64,000 nt of DNA, taken from UBA5070 sp035604215. Lineage in GTDB: Bacteria; Fibrobacterota; Fibrobacteria; UBA5070. The stretch spans positions 1 to 64,000 of the forward strand of contig DATNIW010000025.1 of assembly GCA_035604215.1 (NCBI GenBank), in the 5' to 3' direction. This document shows, one piece after another, positions 16,624-26,049 of the stretch. Made by a program: the position numbers and the translations under genes. The notes below the pieces were generated by a model. The model searched no databases, was not told where the DNA came from, and was given only the letters and a program-made list of their open reading frames with translations. How positions within the stretch are numbered: position 1 is the first letter of the stretch; each line of letters begins with the position of its first letter.

Positions 16624-18387
16624 ATGGGTGCCTTCGAGCAGGCCAAAGAGGAGATCCGGTCCCGCGCCGACATCGTCTCGGTGGTGGGAAGGCGCGTCGC
16701 CCTCAAGCGGAAGGGGGCGCACTGGTCGGGCAGGTGTCCCTTCCACGACGACCACGACCCCTCCATGAACGTCAACCCCGTGCTGGGCATCTACAAGTGT
16801 TTCGTGTGCGGAGCCGGGGGCGACGTGTTCAAGTTCGTGATGGAACACGATCACATCGGTTTCCGCGAGGCCCTCGAGATGCTTGCCGTCGAGACCGGCG
16901 TCCAGCTTCCCGAACGGACCGCGCAGGACCCCGAGGAAGCGTCCCGGACCGCGGCGGCCCGGGCGGCGATGGATTGGGCCCAAGCCTACTACCACCGGGC
17001 GCTCCTGGACTCGCCCCAGGTGCTGGGATATGCCCGCAAGCGCGGGCTCGAGGACGGGGAGATCGAGGATTTCCACATCGGCTTCGCGCCCGATGGGGAC
17101 GCGTTGCTGTCCCATGCGCCTGCGGCCGGGCACTCGCTCCAGTCCCTGGAGACCGCTGGTCTGGTCACCAAGACGGATTCCGGGAGATGGCGCGACCGGT
17201 TCCATGTCCGCCTCGTCTTTCCGCTGACCGATCTTTCCCGGAGGGCGGTGGGGTTCGCGGGTCGCAACCTGCGCTCCGACCGCAAGGACATACCCAAGTA
17301 TCTCAATTCCCCGGAGACCGAATTCTACCGCAAAAGCCAATTCCTCTACGGTCTGGGGCATTCCCGCTCCGAGATCGGGCGAGCGGCGGAAGCCGTGGTC
17401 GTGGAAGGGTACATGGATTGGCACGCCCTGTGGCGCCATGGCATCCGCAACGTGGTCGCAGCATCGGGTACCGCCTTCACGCGCGACCAGGCAAGGCTTC
17501 TGTCCCGGCATTGCCGGAGAGTGGTCTGCTTCTTCGACGGGGATCGGGCGGGAGTCGCGGCGGCCGAAAGAAGCCTCCCCATCCTGCTCGCGGAGAACAT
17601 CGAGGTCCGGGTCGCCGATCTGGAAGGAAGCGGTGCCAAGGATCCGGATGAACTTCTCAAGTCGTCGGGACCCGAGGCGTTGAAGCGACGCATTTCCGAA
17701 GCCCGCCACTGGGTCCACTTCCTGGTGGGCGGATTCCGCAAGCAAAGTCCTCGTCCCACCCCGGACCAGAGGGCCGACTTCCTGCGCCGCGTCAAGGTCC
17801 TGCTGGATGCCATCGCGGATCCTGTCCTGCGGGACCTGTGCGCCAGGGAAGCCCACCAGTTCCTGGAGGTCATGGGCGAGGGACCGGCCCTCGCATCTCC
17901 CCTGAACCGGACACCTGGAAAGCCCCCCCTGCAAAATCCGACGGGAAAGGCGATACTGGTCGGAACACAAAAGAAGGAAGCCCAATTCTTGCAGATCGTC
18001 CTCACCGATCCGGTCCTGGTGCTCGACGCCCGGAACAAAGTGGAACCATCGGACCTTTCCGAACCCAGTTGCCGGAGGATCTGGGATCTCCTGGTCGCGG
18101 AATCGGAATGGGGCGGCGAACCTCCCGACACCAGGACGTTCGTGTCGCGACTGGATCCCCCCCTTGCCGATTTCGTGGCGAAACTCTTTCAATTCCTGCC
18201 GGAGGAGGATCCGCGGAAGTGGATGGACGACTTCCTGCGCGACCTCCAGTTGCGCCGGCTCAGGGAACGCAGACGGATCCTGGCATCCGAGGTCCGCATC
18301 GCCGGTTCGGAAGCGAGCCGTTCTCCGGAGTACCGTGAACTCATGGCGCAAGAGCAGCAACTTCTTCCCTCCAGGATGGACACGTGA
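16624..18387 (+). CDS. dnaG: DNA primase
   Basis: DnaG makes RNA primers at the replication fork. The 587-aa protein has the CHC2 zinc finger (Cys38, His41, Cys59, Cys62), the central catalytic core with GFAGRNLRSDRKDIPKYLNS, and the TOPRIM motifs EGYMDW and FFDGDRAGV. A C-terminal helicase-interaction region (about 430-587) is divergent. It starts a five-gene chain with rpoD and relA/spoT, a variant of the classical macromolecular-synthesis operon; dnaB is encoded at 35336. Confidence 0.95.
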   Translation: MGAFEQAKEEIRSRADIVSVVGRRVALKRKGAHWSGRCPFHDDHDPSMNVNPVLGIYKCFVCGAGGDVFKFVMEHDHIGFREALEMLAVETGVQLPERTAQDPEEASRTAAARAAMDWAQAYYHRALLDSPQVLGYARKRGLEDGEIEDFHIGFAPDGDALLSHAPAAGHSLQSLETAGLVTKTDSGRWRDRFHVRLVFPLTDLSRRAVGFAGRNLRSDRKDIPKYLNSPETEFYRKSQFLYGLGHSRSEIGRAAEAVVVEGYMDWHALWRHGIRNVVAASGTAFTRDQARLLSRHCRRVVCFFDGDRAGVAAAERSLPILLAENIEVRVADLEGSGAKDPDELLKSSGPEALKRRISEARHWVHFLVGGFRKQSPRPTPDQRADFLRRVKVLLDAIADPVLRDLCAREAHQFLEVMGEGPALASPLNRTPGKPPLQNPTGKAILVGTQKKEAQFLQIVLTDPVLVLDARNKVEPSDLSEPSCRRIWDLLVAESEWGGEPPDTRTFVSRLDPPLADFVAKLFQFLPEEDPRKWMDDFLRDLQLRRLRERRRILASEVRIAGSEASRSPEYRELMAQEQQLLPSRMDT

Positions 18388-19817
18388 ACACAGTCGACCC
18401 CAAGATCGTCCGACGCCTGGAGAAGACAGCCAGGGTGCAGGGCTTCCTGGCGCAGAGCCAGATCTCCTCGCTTTGCAAGGACGACGAACAGACCGACCTG
18501 CTGGCCGAGCTTTTCCGGCGCCGCGGCGTGACCGTGAACCAGAGCAATGTCGGGATCCGCCACGCCGAGGCACGGAGGCAGAGCAACGGTCAAGGCCGGT
18601 TCTGGGATCCCACCTGGGTCTACCTCAATTCGGTGGGCCGGGTCGCGCTCCTCTCCCGCGAGGAGGAAGTCGCCATCGCGCAGCGGATCGACCAGGTCCA
18701 GCAGAGGATCCTGGGAATCCTGTTCCACGACATCCGCGTTCTCCGCGAAGTGGTCCACCTCTGCGAACAGGTGGAGCGCGAGGAGATCCGCATCGAGGAG
18801 ATCTGCCAGATCGACAACGACGCGTGGACCGAATCGAAGGTCTACGAGAAGGAGAAGACCAGGATCCTTTCCCAGCTCGGCCAGTTGCGCAGGTCCCTGG
18901 CGGGCGCGACCCGGAAACCCGGCGACGAAGCTCGGGCGGCGGCCCTGGCCGTGGGCCTTTCGGCCCGGCAGATCGACCGGCTCACCCGGCTCTGGAAGAC
19001 CCTGGTGGAGGAGGACGAACGGGCGCGCGACGAATTCCTGGCGGTGCGCCAATGGGAGGCCGTGCGGGACGGCGCCAAGGAGGAGATCGTCGAAGCCAAC
19101 GTGAGGTTGGTGGTTTCCATCGCCAAGCGGTACAACCAGAAGGGCATGGAGTTGATCGACCTGATCCAGGAGGGAAACCAGGGACTGATCCGGGCCGTGG
19201 AGAACTTCGACTACACCAAGGGCTACAAGTTCAGCACCTACGCCACCTGGTGGATCAAGCAGAGCATCACCCGCGCCATCGCCGACAAGGGCAAGATCAT
19301 CCGGATTCCGGCCAACATGCTGGACAGCATCCGTCGGATCCTGCGGGTCGCCCGCGAGCTTCAGGCCAAGACCGGCGGTCAGGCGACTCCGGAGGAGATC
19401 GCCTTGGCCGCGGGAGTGGACATCGAGAAGGTCAACATCGCCCTGGAAAGCTCGCAGGATCCCGTCAGCCTCGATTCCTGGACATCTTCCGACCAATCCA
19501 GCAGGATCGGGGACTTCATCGAGGACCGCACCGTGGAGGCCCCCTGGCAGGCGGTCCAGACGCGGCTTCTGCGCGAACAGATCGACGGCGCCCTGGGAAG
19601 CCTGGAAGAGAAGGAACGGCAGATCATCCGGCTGCGATTCGGACTCGACGACGGCCAGGCCAGCACCCTCAAGGAGATCGGCGAGCGCTTCGGCATCAGC
19701 CGCGAACGGGTGAGGCAGATCGAATCCAAGGCCATCCAGAAGTTGCAGCACCCTTCCCGTTCCAGGCTCCTCGAAGGGTGGGAGGAGGTCTTCGACGGGG
19801 AGTCGAGTCCTCCGTGA
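18384..19817 (+). CDS. rpoD: Primary sigma factor RpoD
   Basis: The 477-aa protein has a region 1.1-like N-terminus (RVQGFLAQSQISSL...LAELFRRRGVTV), region 1.2 (YLNSVGRVALLSREEEVAIAQ), a non-conserved insert, and region 2 with SIAKRYNQKGMELIDLIQEG and FSTYATWWIKQSITRAIAD. Region 3 and region 4.2 (LKEIGERFGISRERVRQIE) follow. Gln and Thr of IKQSIT, which read the -10 box, are kept. The next stretch reads ADKGKIIR instead of the common ADQARTIR. GTG start overlaps the dnaG stop (GTGA). Confidence 0.95.
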   Translation: MNTVDPKIVRRLEKTARVQGFLAQSQISSLCKDDEQTDLLAELFRRRGVTVNQSNVGIRHAEARRQSNGQGRFWDPTWVYLNSVGRVALLSREEEVAIAQRIDQVQQRILGILFHDIRVLREVVHLCEQVEREEIRIEEICQIDNDAWTESKVYEKEKTRILSQLGQLRRSLAGATRKPGDEARAAALAVGLSARQIDRLTRLWKTLVEEDERARDEFLAVRQWEAVRDGAKEEIVEANVRLVVSIAKRYNQKGMELIDLIQEGNQGLIRAVENFDYTKGYKFSTYATWWIKQSITRAIADKGKIIRIPANMLDSIRRILRVARELQAKTGGQATPEEIALAAGVDIEKVNIALESSQDPVSLDSWTSSDQSSRIGDFIEDRTVEAPWQAVQTRLLREQIDGALGSLEEKERQIIRLRFGLDDGQASTLKEIGERFGISRERVRQIESKAIQKLQHPSRSRLLEGWEEVFDGESSPP

Positions 19818-21964
19818 GCGCGGAGGGCGCGACAAGACTCGTCGACTGGATCCGCGACAACAGGACCGATCTGGACGCGGCGGCCATCCGACGCGCGCTG
19901 GAATTCGCGGACCGCGCCCACGAAGGCCAGCGTCGCAAGTCCGGCATCCCCTACGCCGACCATCCTTTCGAGGTCTGCCGGATACTGGCGGAAAACGGAA
20001 TGGACGAAGCCACCGTGATGGCCGGAGTGCTCCACGACGTGGTCGAGGACACCGAGATCCCCGTCGCGGAAATCGGAAACCTCTTCGGGCAGGAGGTGGC
20101 CTTCCTGGTGGAGGGCGTCACGAAGATGGCGCTCTTGCCCTCGCAGACGCGGGAGCAGCGCCAGGCCGAGACCTACCGCAAGATGCTGGTCTCCATGGCC
20201 TCCGACCCGCGCGTGATCCTCATCAAGTTCGCGGACCGGCTGCACAACCTCCGGACCCTGCGGTACATGGCCCCGGAGAAGCGCAAGGCCATCGCCGCCG
20301 AAACCCTGGAAGTCTACGCGCCCCTCGCCCACCGCTTCGGGCTGGGTCGGCTCAAGTGGGAGATCGAGGACCTCTCCTTCAAGCACCTCCACCCCGACGA
20401 GTACCAGCGGCTGGTGGAGAAGATCGCCGAAAAGCGCGCCGAGCGCGAGGCCTACATCCGGTCCGTGCTGGAACCGCTGGAGCAGCGGCTCGCCGAGGCG
20501 GAGCTCCCCGCCGAGGTGAACGGCAGGCCCAAGCACCTCTACAGCATCTGGCGGAAGCTCCGGGAGAAGGCCACTTCCGAACTGGATTCCATCCACGACC
20601 TGAACGCGGTGCGGGTCATCGTCGGTTCCGTGGCCCAGTGCTACGAGGCGCTGGGCTACGTCCACGGACTCTGGGCTCCCATCGCGGGGCGCTTCAAGGA
20701 CTACATCGCGGTGCCCAAGTCCAACCTCTACCAGAGCCTCCACACCACGGTGATGGGGCCGGAAGGCCGTGGCGTCGAAGTCCAGATCCGCACCCGCGAG
20801 ATGGACCGGATCGCGAACGAGGGCATCGCCGCCCACTGGGCCTACAAGCAGGGCGTGTCCGGCGACAAGGTGTTGTCCGAGAACCGCTGGCTGGAACAAC
20901 TCCTGCGCATCCAGTCGGAGACGCGCGACGGCCCCGAGTTCATGGAGATGGTCCAGGGCGAACTGTCCGCGCAGGAGATCTTCGTCTACACCCCCCGCGG
21001 CGACGTGGTGCAGCTTCCGAAGGGCGCCACCCCGGTGGACTACGCCTTCGAGATCCACACCGGGCTGGGTCTCCATTGCGCAGGCGCGCGCGTGGACGGG
21101 AACATGTTCCAGTTGCACCTGCCGCTGAATTCCGGCCAGACGGTGGAGATCGTCCGGTCCGAGTCCTCGCACCCCGTCCGCGACTGGCTTCGCCACGTCC
21201 GCACGTCCAAGGCGCGATCCGCGATCCGGCGCTACCTGAAGCAGACGGAGACCGAAGCCGACCGATCGCTCGGTCGCGAAGTCCTGTCCAGGGAGTTGGG
21301 GCGAAGACAGATCCCGTCGCCACCCCCCGATCTCCTGGGCCTGTTGCTCGAGAGGTCCGGCAGCGACGATCTCGACGACCTCCACGCCCGGATCGGCAGA
21401 GGGGATTTCTCCCCGCAGCAGCTCTCCGCCGCGCTCCCGCCGGTTCCGACTCCGCCGCGCCAGGGGATGCTGGACCGGGTGCTTCGCCGCAAGGTGGAAG
21501 CACCGGCCCGCCAGCACGCGATCCGGGTCGGGGGGCAGAACGGGATCCTCCACCACCGGGCCGGCTGCTGCCAGCCGGTTCCGGGCGAAGAGATCCGAGG
21601 CTACATCACCCAGGGACGCGGCATCAGCCTGCATGCGGCATCCTGCGCCCAGGGAAAACGCCTGATCGCCCGCGAAGGCCGCGAGGTGGAGGTGGAATGG
21701 GATGCGGAGGCGCAGAAGCTCGACTGGGAGGTCACCTTGGAAGTCACCGCTCGCGACCGAAACAACCTCCTGCGCGACCTCACGGGCTCGCTCAGCTCCG
21801 CGAACGTGAACGTGCTCAGGGCGGCCATCTCCACGGTGGGCGATTCGGTGCGGGACAGGTTCCGGATCAGCGTCTCCAACCTGGTCCAACTGGAGAACTG
21901 CATGGGAAGCCTGCGGGGAGTTCCGGGTGTCCTCCATGTTCTGCGCACGGGAGCCACCGGATGA
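19814..21964 (+). CDS. RelA/SpoT-family (p)ppGpp synthetase/hydrolase
   Basis: The 716-aa Rsh protein makes and probably degrades the alarmone (p)ppGpp. Domains in order: HD hydrolase with GVLHDVVEDT (His74-Asp75) intact, synthetase (about 230-370) with RFKDYIAVPKSNLYQSLH, TGS (about 390-455), a Cys-containing region (GCCQPVPG) and a C-terminal ACT domain. The basic RxKD motif (293-296) is the type found in bifunctional enzymes. GTG start overlaps the rpoD stop; GTG is preferred because it gives the GTGA coupling seen through the operon. Confidence 0.93.
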   Translation: MSAEGATRLVDWIRDNRTDLDAAAIRRALEFADRAHEGQRRKSGIPYADHPFEVCRILAENGMDEATVMAGVLHDVVEDTEIPVAEIGNLFGQEVAFLVEGVTKMALLPSQTREQRQAETYRKMLVSMASDPRVILIKFADRLHNLRTLRYMAPEKRKAIAAETLEVYAPLAHRFGLGRLKWEIEDLSFKHLHPDEYQRLVEKIAEKRAEREAYIRSVLEPLEQRLAEAELPAEVNGRPKHLYSIWRKLREKATSELDSIHDLNAVRVIVGSVAQCYEALGYVHGLWAPIAGRFKDYIAVPKSNLYQSLHTTVMGPEGRGVEVQIRTREMDRIANEGIAAHWAYKQGVSGDKVLSENRWLEQLLRIQSETRDGPEFMEMVQGELSAQEIFVYTPRGDVVQLPKGATPVDYAFEIHTGLGLHCAGARVDGNMFQLHLPLNSGQTVEIVRSESSHPVRDWLRHVRTSKARSAIRRYLKQTETEADRSLGREVLSRELGRRQIPSPPPDLLGLLLERSGSDDLDDLHARIGRGDFSPQQLSAALPPVPTPPRQGMLDRVLRRKVEAPARQHAIRVGGQNGILHHRAGCCQPVPGEEIRGYITQGRGISLHAASCAQGKRLIAREGREVEVEWDAEAQKLDWEVTLEVTARDRNNLLRDLTGSLSSANVNVLRAAISTVGDSVRDRFRISVSNLVQLENCMGSLRGVPGVLHVLRTGATG

Positions 21965-22446
21965 CGCTCTGGAACACGGTGTATTCCATGAACGGGCGCC
22001 TGGTCGCCTTCCTGGTGGGGGTCGCGGTCGCCACCGTATTCGCCGCACCCATTCTCCTCGCGACCCTCCGCAGGCCGCGGCGCGCCGAACGCGAGGCGCC
22101 GCTCCCGATCCAAGGCCCCGCCTACCGAGGCATTCCGGACATGGCCGGCGCCCTCCAGCAGTTGGCCCTGGCGGACCTGCTGCAGTTTTTGGCCCAGGGC
22201 GGCCACACCGGCACGCTGCGTTTGGATTCGGGAAGGAGAACAGGGTCCATCCGACTGGTCCAGGGGCTCGTGACCACCGCCGAGTTCCGTCGGGACAGGG
22301 ATCTTCCGGCGCTCTTCCAGATGCTGTCCCTGGAGATCGGAGACTTCCATTTCCGGTTCGAACCCACCCCGCCCGAACCCGTGCGCGGACGCGAGGTCGT
22401 GGACATCCTGATGCTCTGGCTGGCCGGCAAGGAGGATTTCCGATGA
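21961..22446 (+). CDS. DUF4388 (PATAN-like) membrane-anchored protein
   Basis: The 161-aa protein has one transmembrane helix (about 13-36) and a cytoplasmic DUF4388 domain beginning MAGALQQLALADLLQFLAQG and continuing with TGTLRLDSG, GSIRLVQGLVTTAEF and ALFQMLSLEIGDFHFR. DUF4388 domains are linked to signalling and gliding/polarity proteins in other phyla. Its ATGA overlap with the relA/spoT gene suggests a role tied to growth control, but that is inference. Confidence 0.75.
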   Translation: MTLWNTVYSMNGRLVAFLVGVAVATVFAAPILLATLRRPRRAEREAPLPIQGPAYRGIPDMAGALQQLALADLLQFLAQGGHTGTLRLDSGRRTGSIRLVQGLVTTAEFRRDRDLPALFQMLSLEIGDFHFRFEPTPPEPVRGREVVDILMLWLAGKEDFR

Positions 22447-22859
22447 ACCACAACGCGACATCCCCGCTGCTGTTCCACCGGTTCCGACGCGACCACCAGT
22501 TGCGCCTCCTGTTTTCGGCGGCGCAGAGGCACGTCTCGGGCAAGCCGGGTTGGATCCGACCCGGAAGTCCCGACGTGGCCTCGATCCTCGAACTCGTCGC
22601 CGAAGCGGTCTACCACTCCCAGGAAGCCCTGCGGAACCGGTCCATGGAGTGGCCCGGTTCCGCGCCGGACGATTCCGACCGGAAGCTGGACGGTTTCCTG
22701 GTGGAGATGCACGACTGGTTCCTGCTCCTGAGTCGGCTGATGGCGGGAGAAGACGACCCCCGACCGCGGATCCAGCCCCTGCTCGAGGCGAGGCTTCGCA
22801 TGGGACAGCAACTGTTCCACTCCTCCCGGCACCCCGCTCCCGCTCCGCCCCTGCGCTGA
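22443..22859 (+). CDS. Unrecognised protein, 138 aa
   Basis: I do not recognise a family. The product is soluble-looking and mainly helical, rich in Arg, His and Leu (FHRFRRDHQLRLLFSAAQRH; LDGFLVEMHDWFLLLSRLMAG), with a Pro-rich C-terminus. It overlaps the DUF4388 gene by 4 bp (ATGA) and ends the dnaG operon, so it is probably co-translated with the signalling genes. Confidence 0.65.
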   Translation: MNHNATSPLLFHRFRRDHQLRLLFSAAQRHVSGKPGWIRPGSPDVASILELVAEAVYHSQEALRNRSMEWPGSAPDDSDRKLDGFLVEMHDWFLLLSRLMAGEDDPRPRIQPLLEARLRMGQQLFHSSRHPAPAPPLR

Positions 22860-22882
22860 CCTCGCCGAGTTCCTGTTCCCCG

Positions 22883-22913
22883 TTGGATTGCCCCACCCTC
22901 GGGTGCATCTTTG
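22883..22913 (+). promoter_or_regulatory. Candidate promoter of the trp operon
   Basis: TTG at 22883-22885 is separated by 20 nt from CATCTTTG (22906-22913), a 7/8 match to TAnnTTTG. A leader of about 15-20 nt containing GGGAG precedes trpE. I see no leader peptide with Trp codons or attenuator hairpin. Confidence 0.45.
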
Positions 22914-22932
22914 GTGTCCACGGGAGAACTGG

Positions 22933-24447
22933 ATGATTCCCAACCTCAGGCATTTGCGCGTCCTGGCCGACCAGGGCTTCAACTTGATCCCCATCTGGAC
23001 CGAGCGGCTTGCCGACACGGAGACGCCCGTCTCCGCCTACCTGAAGCTCGTGGGCACGGACGAAATCGACCATTCGTTCCTGCTGGAATCCGTGGAGGGA
23101 GGGGAAACCGTGGCCCGCTACTCCTTCCTTGGACGCGACCCCCATCTGGTCTTCCGTTCCCGGCACGGGAAGTGGTCCGTCTCCGGCGAGGTTTCCGAGC
23201 AGGGAGACACCGACCCCTTCGGAAAGCTCCGCCTGCTGGTTTCGGCGTGCAAGGTCCACCAGCCCGAGGGGCTTCCCCCATTGGCCGGCGCGGTGGGATT
23301 CGCGGCCTACGACAGTGTCCGTCTGGTGGAAGACCTGCCGGACACCTGCATCGACGACCTGGGGATGGACGATCTCCGCTTCGGCTTCTACGACGCGGGG
23401 GTCGTCTTCGACAACCGACGCCACCGGATCCTGGTTTGGAGCTTCGCGGATCTGCGCGTGGACGGACCTGAAGCGGCCCTGGAGAAGGCGCTGGAGAGGA
23501 TCCGTCTGCTGGACGGCAAGTTGGATGGAACGCTGTCCAGCACCCGTCTGGACGTGGTGGCCGAGCCCTCGGCGGTGACTTCCAACTTCACCCGCGAAGG
23601 ATTCCTGGCCGCGGTCGCGCGCTGCAAGGAGTACATCAGGGCGGGAGACGCCTTCCAGATCGTGCTGTCGCAACGGCTGACCTGCACGCCGGGATGTTCC
23701 GCGCTGGACATCTACAGGATGTTGCGGGGCATCAACCCCTCTCCCTACATGTTCTACCTCAAGTTCGGGGAGACGGAGGTCGCCGGAGCGAGTCCCGAGC
23801 TCCTCGTGCGCGTGCAGGACGGGAACGTCGAGGTCCGTCCCATCGCGGGGACGCGGCCTCGCGGAAAGACGCCGCGTGCGGACGCGGAACTGGAGAAGGA
23901 GCTCCTGGCCGATCCCAAGGAATTGGCCGAACACCTCATGCTCGTGGATCTGGGACGCAACGACGTCGGGCGCGTGAGCGAATACGGAAGCGTGACGCCG
24001 CGCGACCTCTTCGTGGTGGAGCGGTACAGCCACGTCATGCACATCGTGAGTTCCGTGCAGGGACGCCTGGCCCCGGGGAAGGATGCCTTGGACGCCCTGA
24101 TGTCGGGCTTTCCCGCCGGAACGCTGTCCGGAGCCCCCAAGATCAGGGCCATGCAGATCATCGACGAACTGGAGCCCACCCGACGCGGTCTCTATGGTGG
24201 AGCGGTCTGCTACCTGGACCTCGCGGGCAACCTGGAAAGCTGCATCGTGATCCGCACGGTGGTGGTCCGCGACGGTCTCGCCCACGTCCAGGCCGGCGCG
24301 GGCATCGTGCACGACTCCGACCCGGAAAGCGAATTCAAGGAGACCCTCCACAAGGCCAGCGCCGTGGTCCAGGCCATCCGCGCGGCGCACCGCGCCCACG
24401 GGGAGTTGGGCTCCATCGAAGCCTCCATCGCCGAGGAGAACGCATGA
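22933..24447 (+). CDS. trpE: Anthranilate synthase component I
   Basis: TrpE converts chorismate to anthranilate using ammonia supplied by TrpG. The 504-aa protein has the N-terminal Anth_synt_I_N domain, including LLESVEGGETVARYSFLG at the Trp feedback site, and the chorismate-binding domain with FQIVLSQRL, PSPYMFYLKFG, IAGTRPRGKTP, the HLMLVDLGRNDVGRV motif and FPAGTLSGAPKIRAM. The GGE/LLES region suggests tryptophan inhibition is retained. ATG 22933 follows GGGAG. ATGA overlap with trpG. Confidence 0.96.
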   Translation: MIPNLRHLRVLADQGFNLIPIWTERLADTETPVSAYLKLVGTDEIDHSFLLESVEGGETVARYSFLGRDPHLVFRSRHGKWSVSGEVSEQGDTDPFGKLRLLVSACKVHQPEGLPPLAGAVGFAAYDSVRLVEDLPDTCIDDLGMDDLRFGFYDAGVVFDNRRHRILVWSFADLRVDGPEAALEKALERIRLLDGKLDGTLSSTRLDVVAEPSAVTSNFTREGFLAAVARCKEYIRAGDAFQIVLSQRLTCTPGCSALDIYRMLRGINPSPYMFYLKFGETEVAGASPELLVRVQDGNVEVRPIAGTRPRGKTPRADAELEKELLADPKELAEHLMLVDLGRNDVGRVSEYGSVTPRDLFVVERYSHVMHIVSSVQGRLAPGKDALDALMSGFPAGTLSGAPKIRAMQIIDELEPTRRGLYGGAVCYLDLAGNLESCIVIRTVVVRDGLAHVQAGAGIVHDSDPESEFKETLHKASAVVQAIRAAHRAHGELGSIEASIAEENA

Positions 24448-25025
24448 TCCTCGTCATCGACAACTACGACAGCTTCACCTTCAACCTCGTCCAGTACCTG
24501 GGAGAGCTGGTCGCGGGGAAGGACGAAATCCAGGTGGTGCGAAACGACGAACTGACCGTGGACCAGATCCTGGCCCGGGGCCCGTCCCATCTGGTGGTGA
24601 GCCCCGGACCGTGCACCCCCTCGGAAGCGGGCGTTTCCGTGGAGCTCGTCTCGCGCTGTCCCGATTCCATCCCCCTGCTCGGGGTCTGCCTGGGACACCA
24701 GTCGCTGGGCCAGGCGATGGGGGGGATCGTGGAACGCGCACCCGTTCCCATGCACGGGAAGGTCTCGGAGATCCACCACGACGGATCCCGACTCTTTTCG
24801 GCGCTGCCGGATCCCTTCGAGGCCACCCGCTACCACTCCCTGACCGTGCGCCGCCAGGGGTTGCCCGCGACGCTTTCCGTCACGGCCTGGACCACGGACG
24901 GCCTGGTGATGGGATTGGAGCACGTCTCCCGCCCCCTCTTCGGCGTGCAGTTCCATCCGGAGAGCATCCGGACCACGCACGGGAAGCAGATCCTCGCCAA
25001 TTTCCTCTCTGTCCGCGGAGCGTGA
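24444..25025 (+). CDS. trpG: Anthranilate synthase component II, glutamine amidotransferase
   Basis: TrpG hydrolyses glutamine and channels ammonia to TrpE. The 193-aa class I amidotransferase opens MILVIDNYDSFTFNLVQYL, has the nucleophile Cys in GVCLGHQSLG (about residue 77) and the His-Glu pair in GVQFHPESI. In many bacteria the same subunit also serves p-aminobenzoate synthase; no pabB is in the window. Confidence 0.96.
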   Translation: MILVIDNYDSFTFNLVQYLGELVAGKDEIQVVRNDELTVDQILARGPSHLVVSPGPCTPSEAGVSVELVSRCPDSIPLLGVCLGHQSLGQAMGGIVERAPVPMHGKVSEIHHDGSRLFSALPDPFEATRYHSLTVRRQGLPATLSVTAWTTDGLVMGLEHVSRPLFGVQFHPESIRTTHGKQILANFLSVRGA

Positions 25026-25029
25026 TCGG

Positions 25030-26049
25030 ATGAACGTCAAGGAAGCCATTGCCAAGGTCGTCGAAGGCGGCGACCTGGACCGGACCCAGGCCTCGCAGGT
25101 CGCCGGATGCGTCATGCGCGGCGAGGCGACGGCGGCGCAGATCGGCGGACTCCTGGTGGCGATGCGCATGAAGGGCGAGACCGTGGAGGAGATCGCGGGG
25201 TTCGTCACCGCCATGCGCGAGAACGCGGTCCGCTGCCCGGTGACGATCCCCGTCATCGACATCGTGGGCACCGGGGGAGACAAGTCGGGAACCTTCAACA
25301 TCTCGACCACCACCGCCTTCGTCGTGGCCGGAGCCGGAGCGCACGTCGCCAAGCACGGGAACAGGGGCGTTTCCTCGAAGTCGGGAGCAGCGGACGTGCT
25401 CTCAGAGCTCGGGGTGGATCTGGACCTGTCGGCCGAACAGGTCGCCGACTGCGTGGAACGCGCGGGAGTGGGGTTCCTCTTCGCGCAGGCGTTCCACCCC
25501 GCCATGCGGCATGTGGGACCCGTCCGCGGCGAACTGGGCGTGCGGACGATCTTCAACCTCCTGGGACCGCTCACGAATCCCGCGGGCACCAAGAGGCTGG
25601 TCGTCGGGGTCTTCCACAGGCGGTGGTGCAGGCCGCTGGCCGAAGCGCTCTCGCTCCTGGGGACCGAAAGCACCTGGGTGGTCCACGGGTCCGACGGGCT
25701 CGACGAGATCACCACCACGGGCCCCACCCATGTGGCCGCCTGGGACGGGGAGCGGGTGACGGAATTCGACATCCTCCCCGAGGACGGCGGGCTTCCCTTC
25801 TCCGCGCCATCCGACCTGAAGGGCGGCGACGCCCGCGAGAACGCCGGGATCCTGCGTTCCATCCTTTCCGGCGAACGGGGTCCCAAGCGGGACATCGTGG
25901 TCCTGAACGCCGCCGCCGCGCTGGTGGTCGGTGGACGGGCGCCGGATCTGGCGGCCGGCGCGCGCCTGGCGGAAACCTCGATCGATTCCGGCAAGGCGCT
26001 CCTCGCCCTGGAAACCCTGGTCGCGACCTCCCGGGCCTTCCGCACGTGA
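25030..26049 (+). CDS. trpD: Anthranilate phosphoribosyltransferase
   Basis: TrpD transfers phosphoribose from PRPP to anthranilate. The 339-aa protein shows the family's glycine-rich PRPP loop DIVGTGGDKSGTFNIST (about 77-93), the KHGNRGVSSKSGAADVLSEL motif and FLFAQAFHPAMRHVGPVR. It begins 4 nt after trpG and its stop overlaps trpC (GTGA). Confidence 0.96.
   Translation: MNVKEAIAKVVEGGDLDRTQASQVAGCVMRGEATAAQIGGLLVAMRMKGETVEEIAGFVTAMRENAVRCPVTIPVIDIVGTGGDKSGTFNISTTTAFVVAGAGAHVAKHGNRGVSSKSGAADVLSELGVDLDLSAEQVADCVERAGVGFLFAQAFHPAMRHVGPVRGELGVRTIFNLLGPLTNPAGTKRLVVGVFHRRWCRPLAEALSLLGTESTWVVHGSDGLDEITTTGPTHVAAWDGERVTEFDILPEDGGLPFSAPSDLKGGDARENAGILRSILSGERGPKRDIVVLNAAAALVVGGRAPDLAAGARLAETSIDSGKALLALETLVATSRAFRT

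Noticed and set aside
22860..22932. Tryptophan attenuator before trpE
   Set aside because: No leader peptide with Trp codons and no competing hairpins; only a short promoter and ribosome site fit the space.
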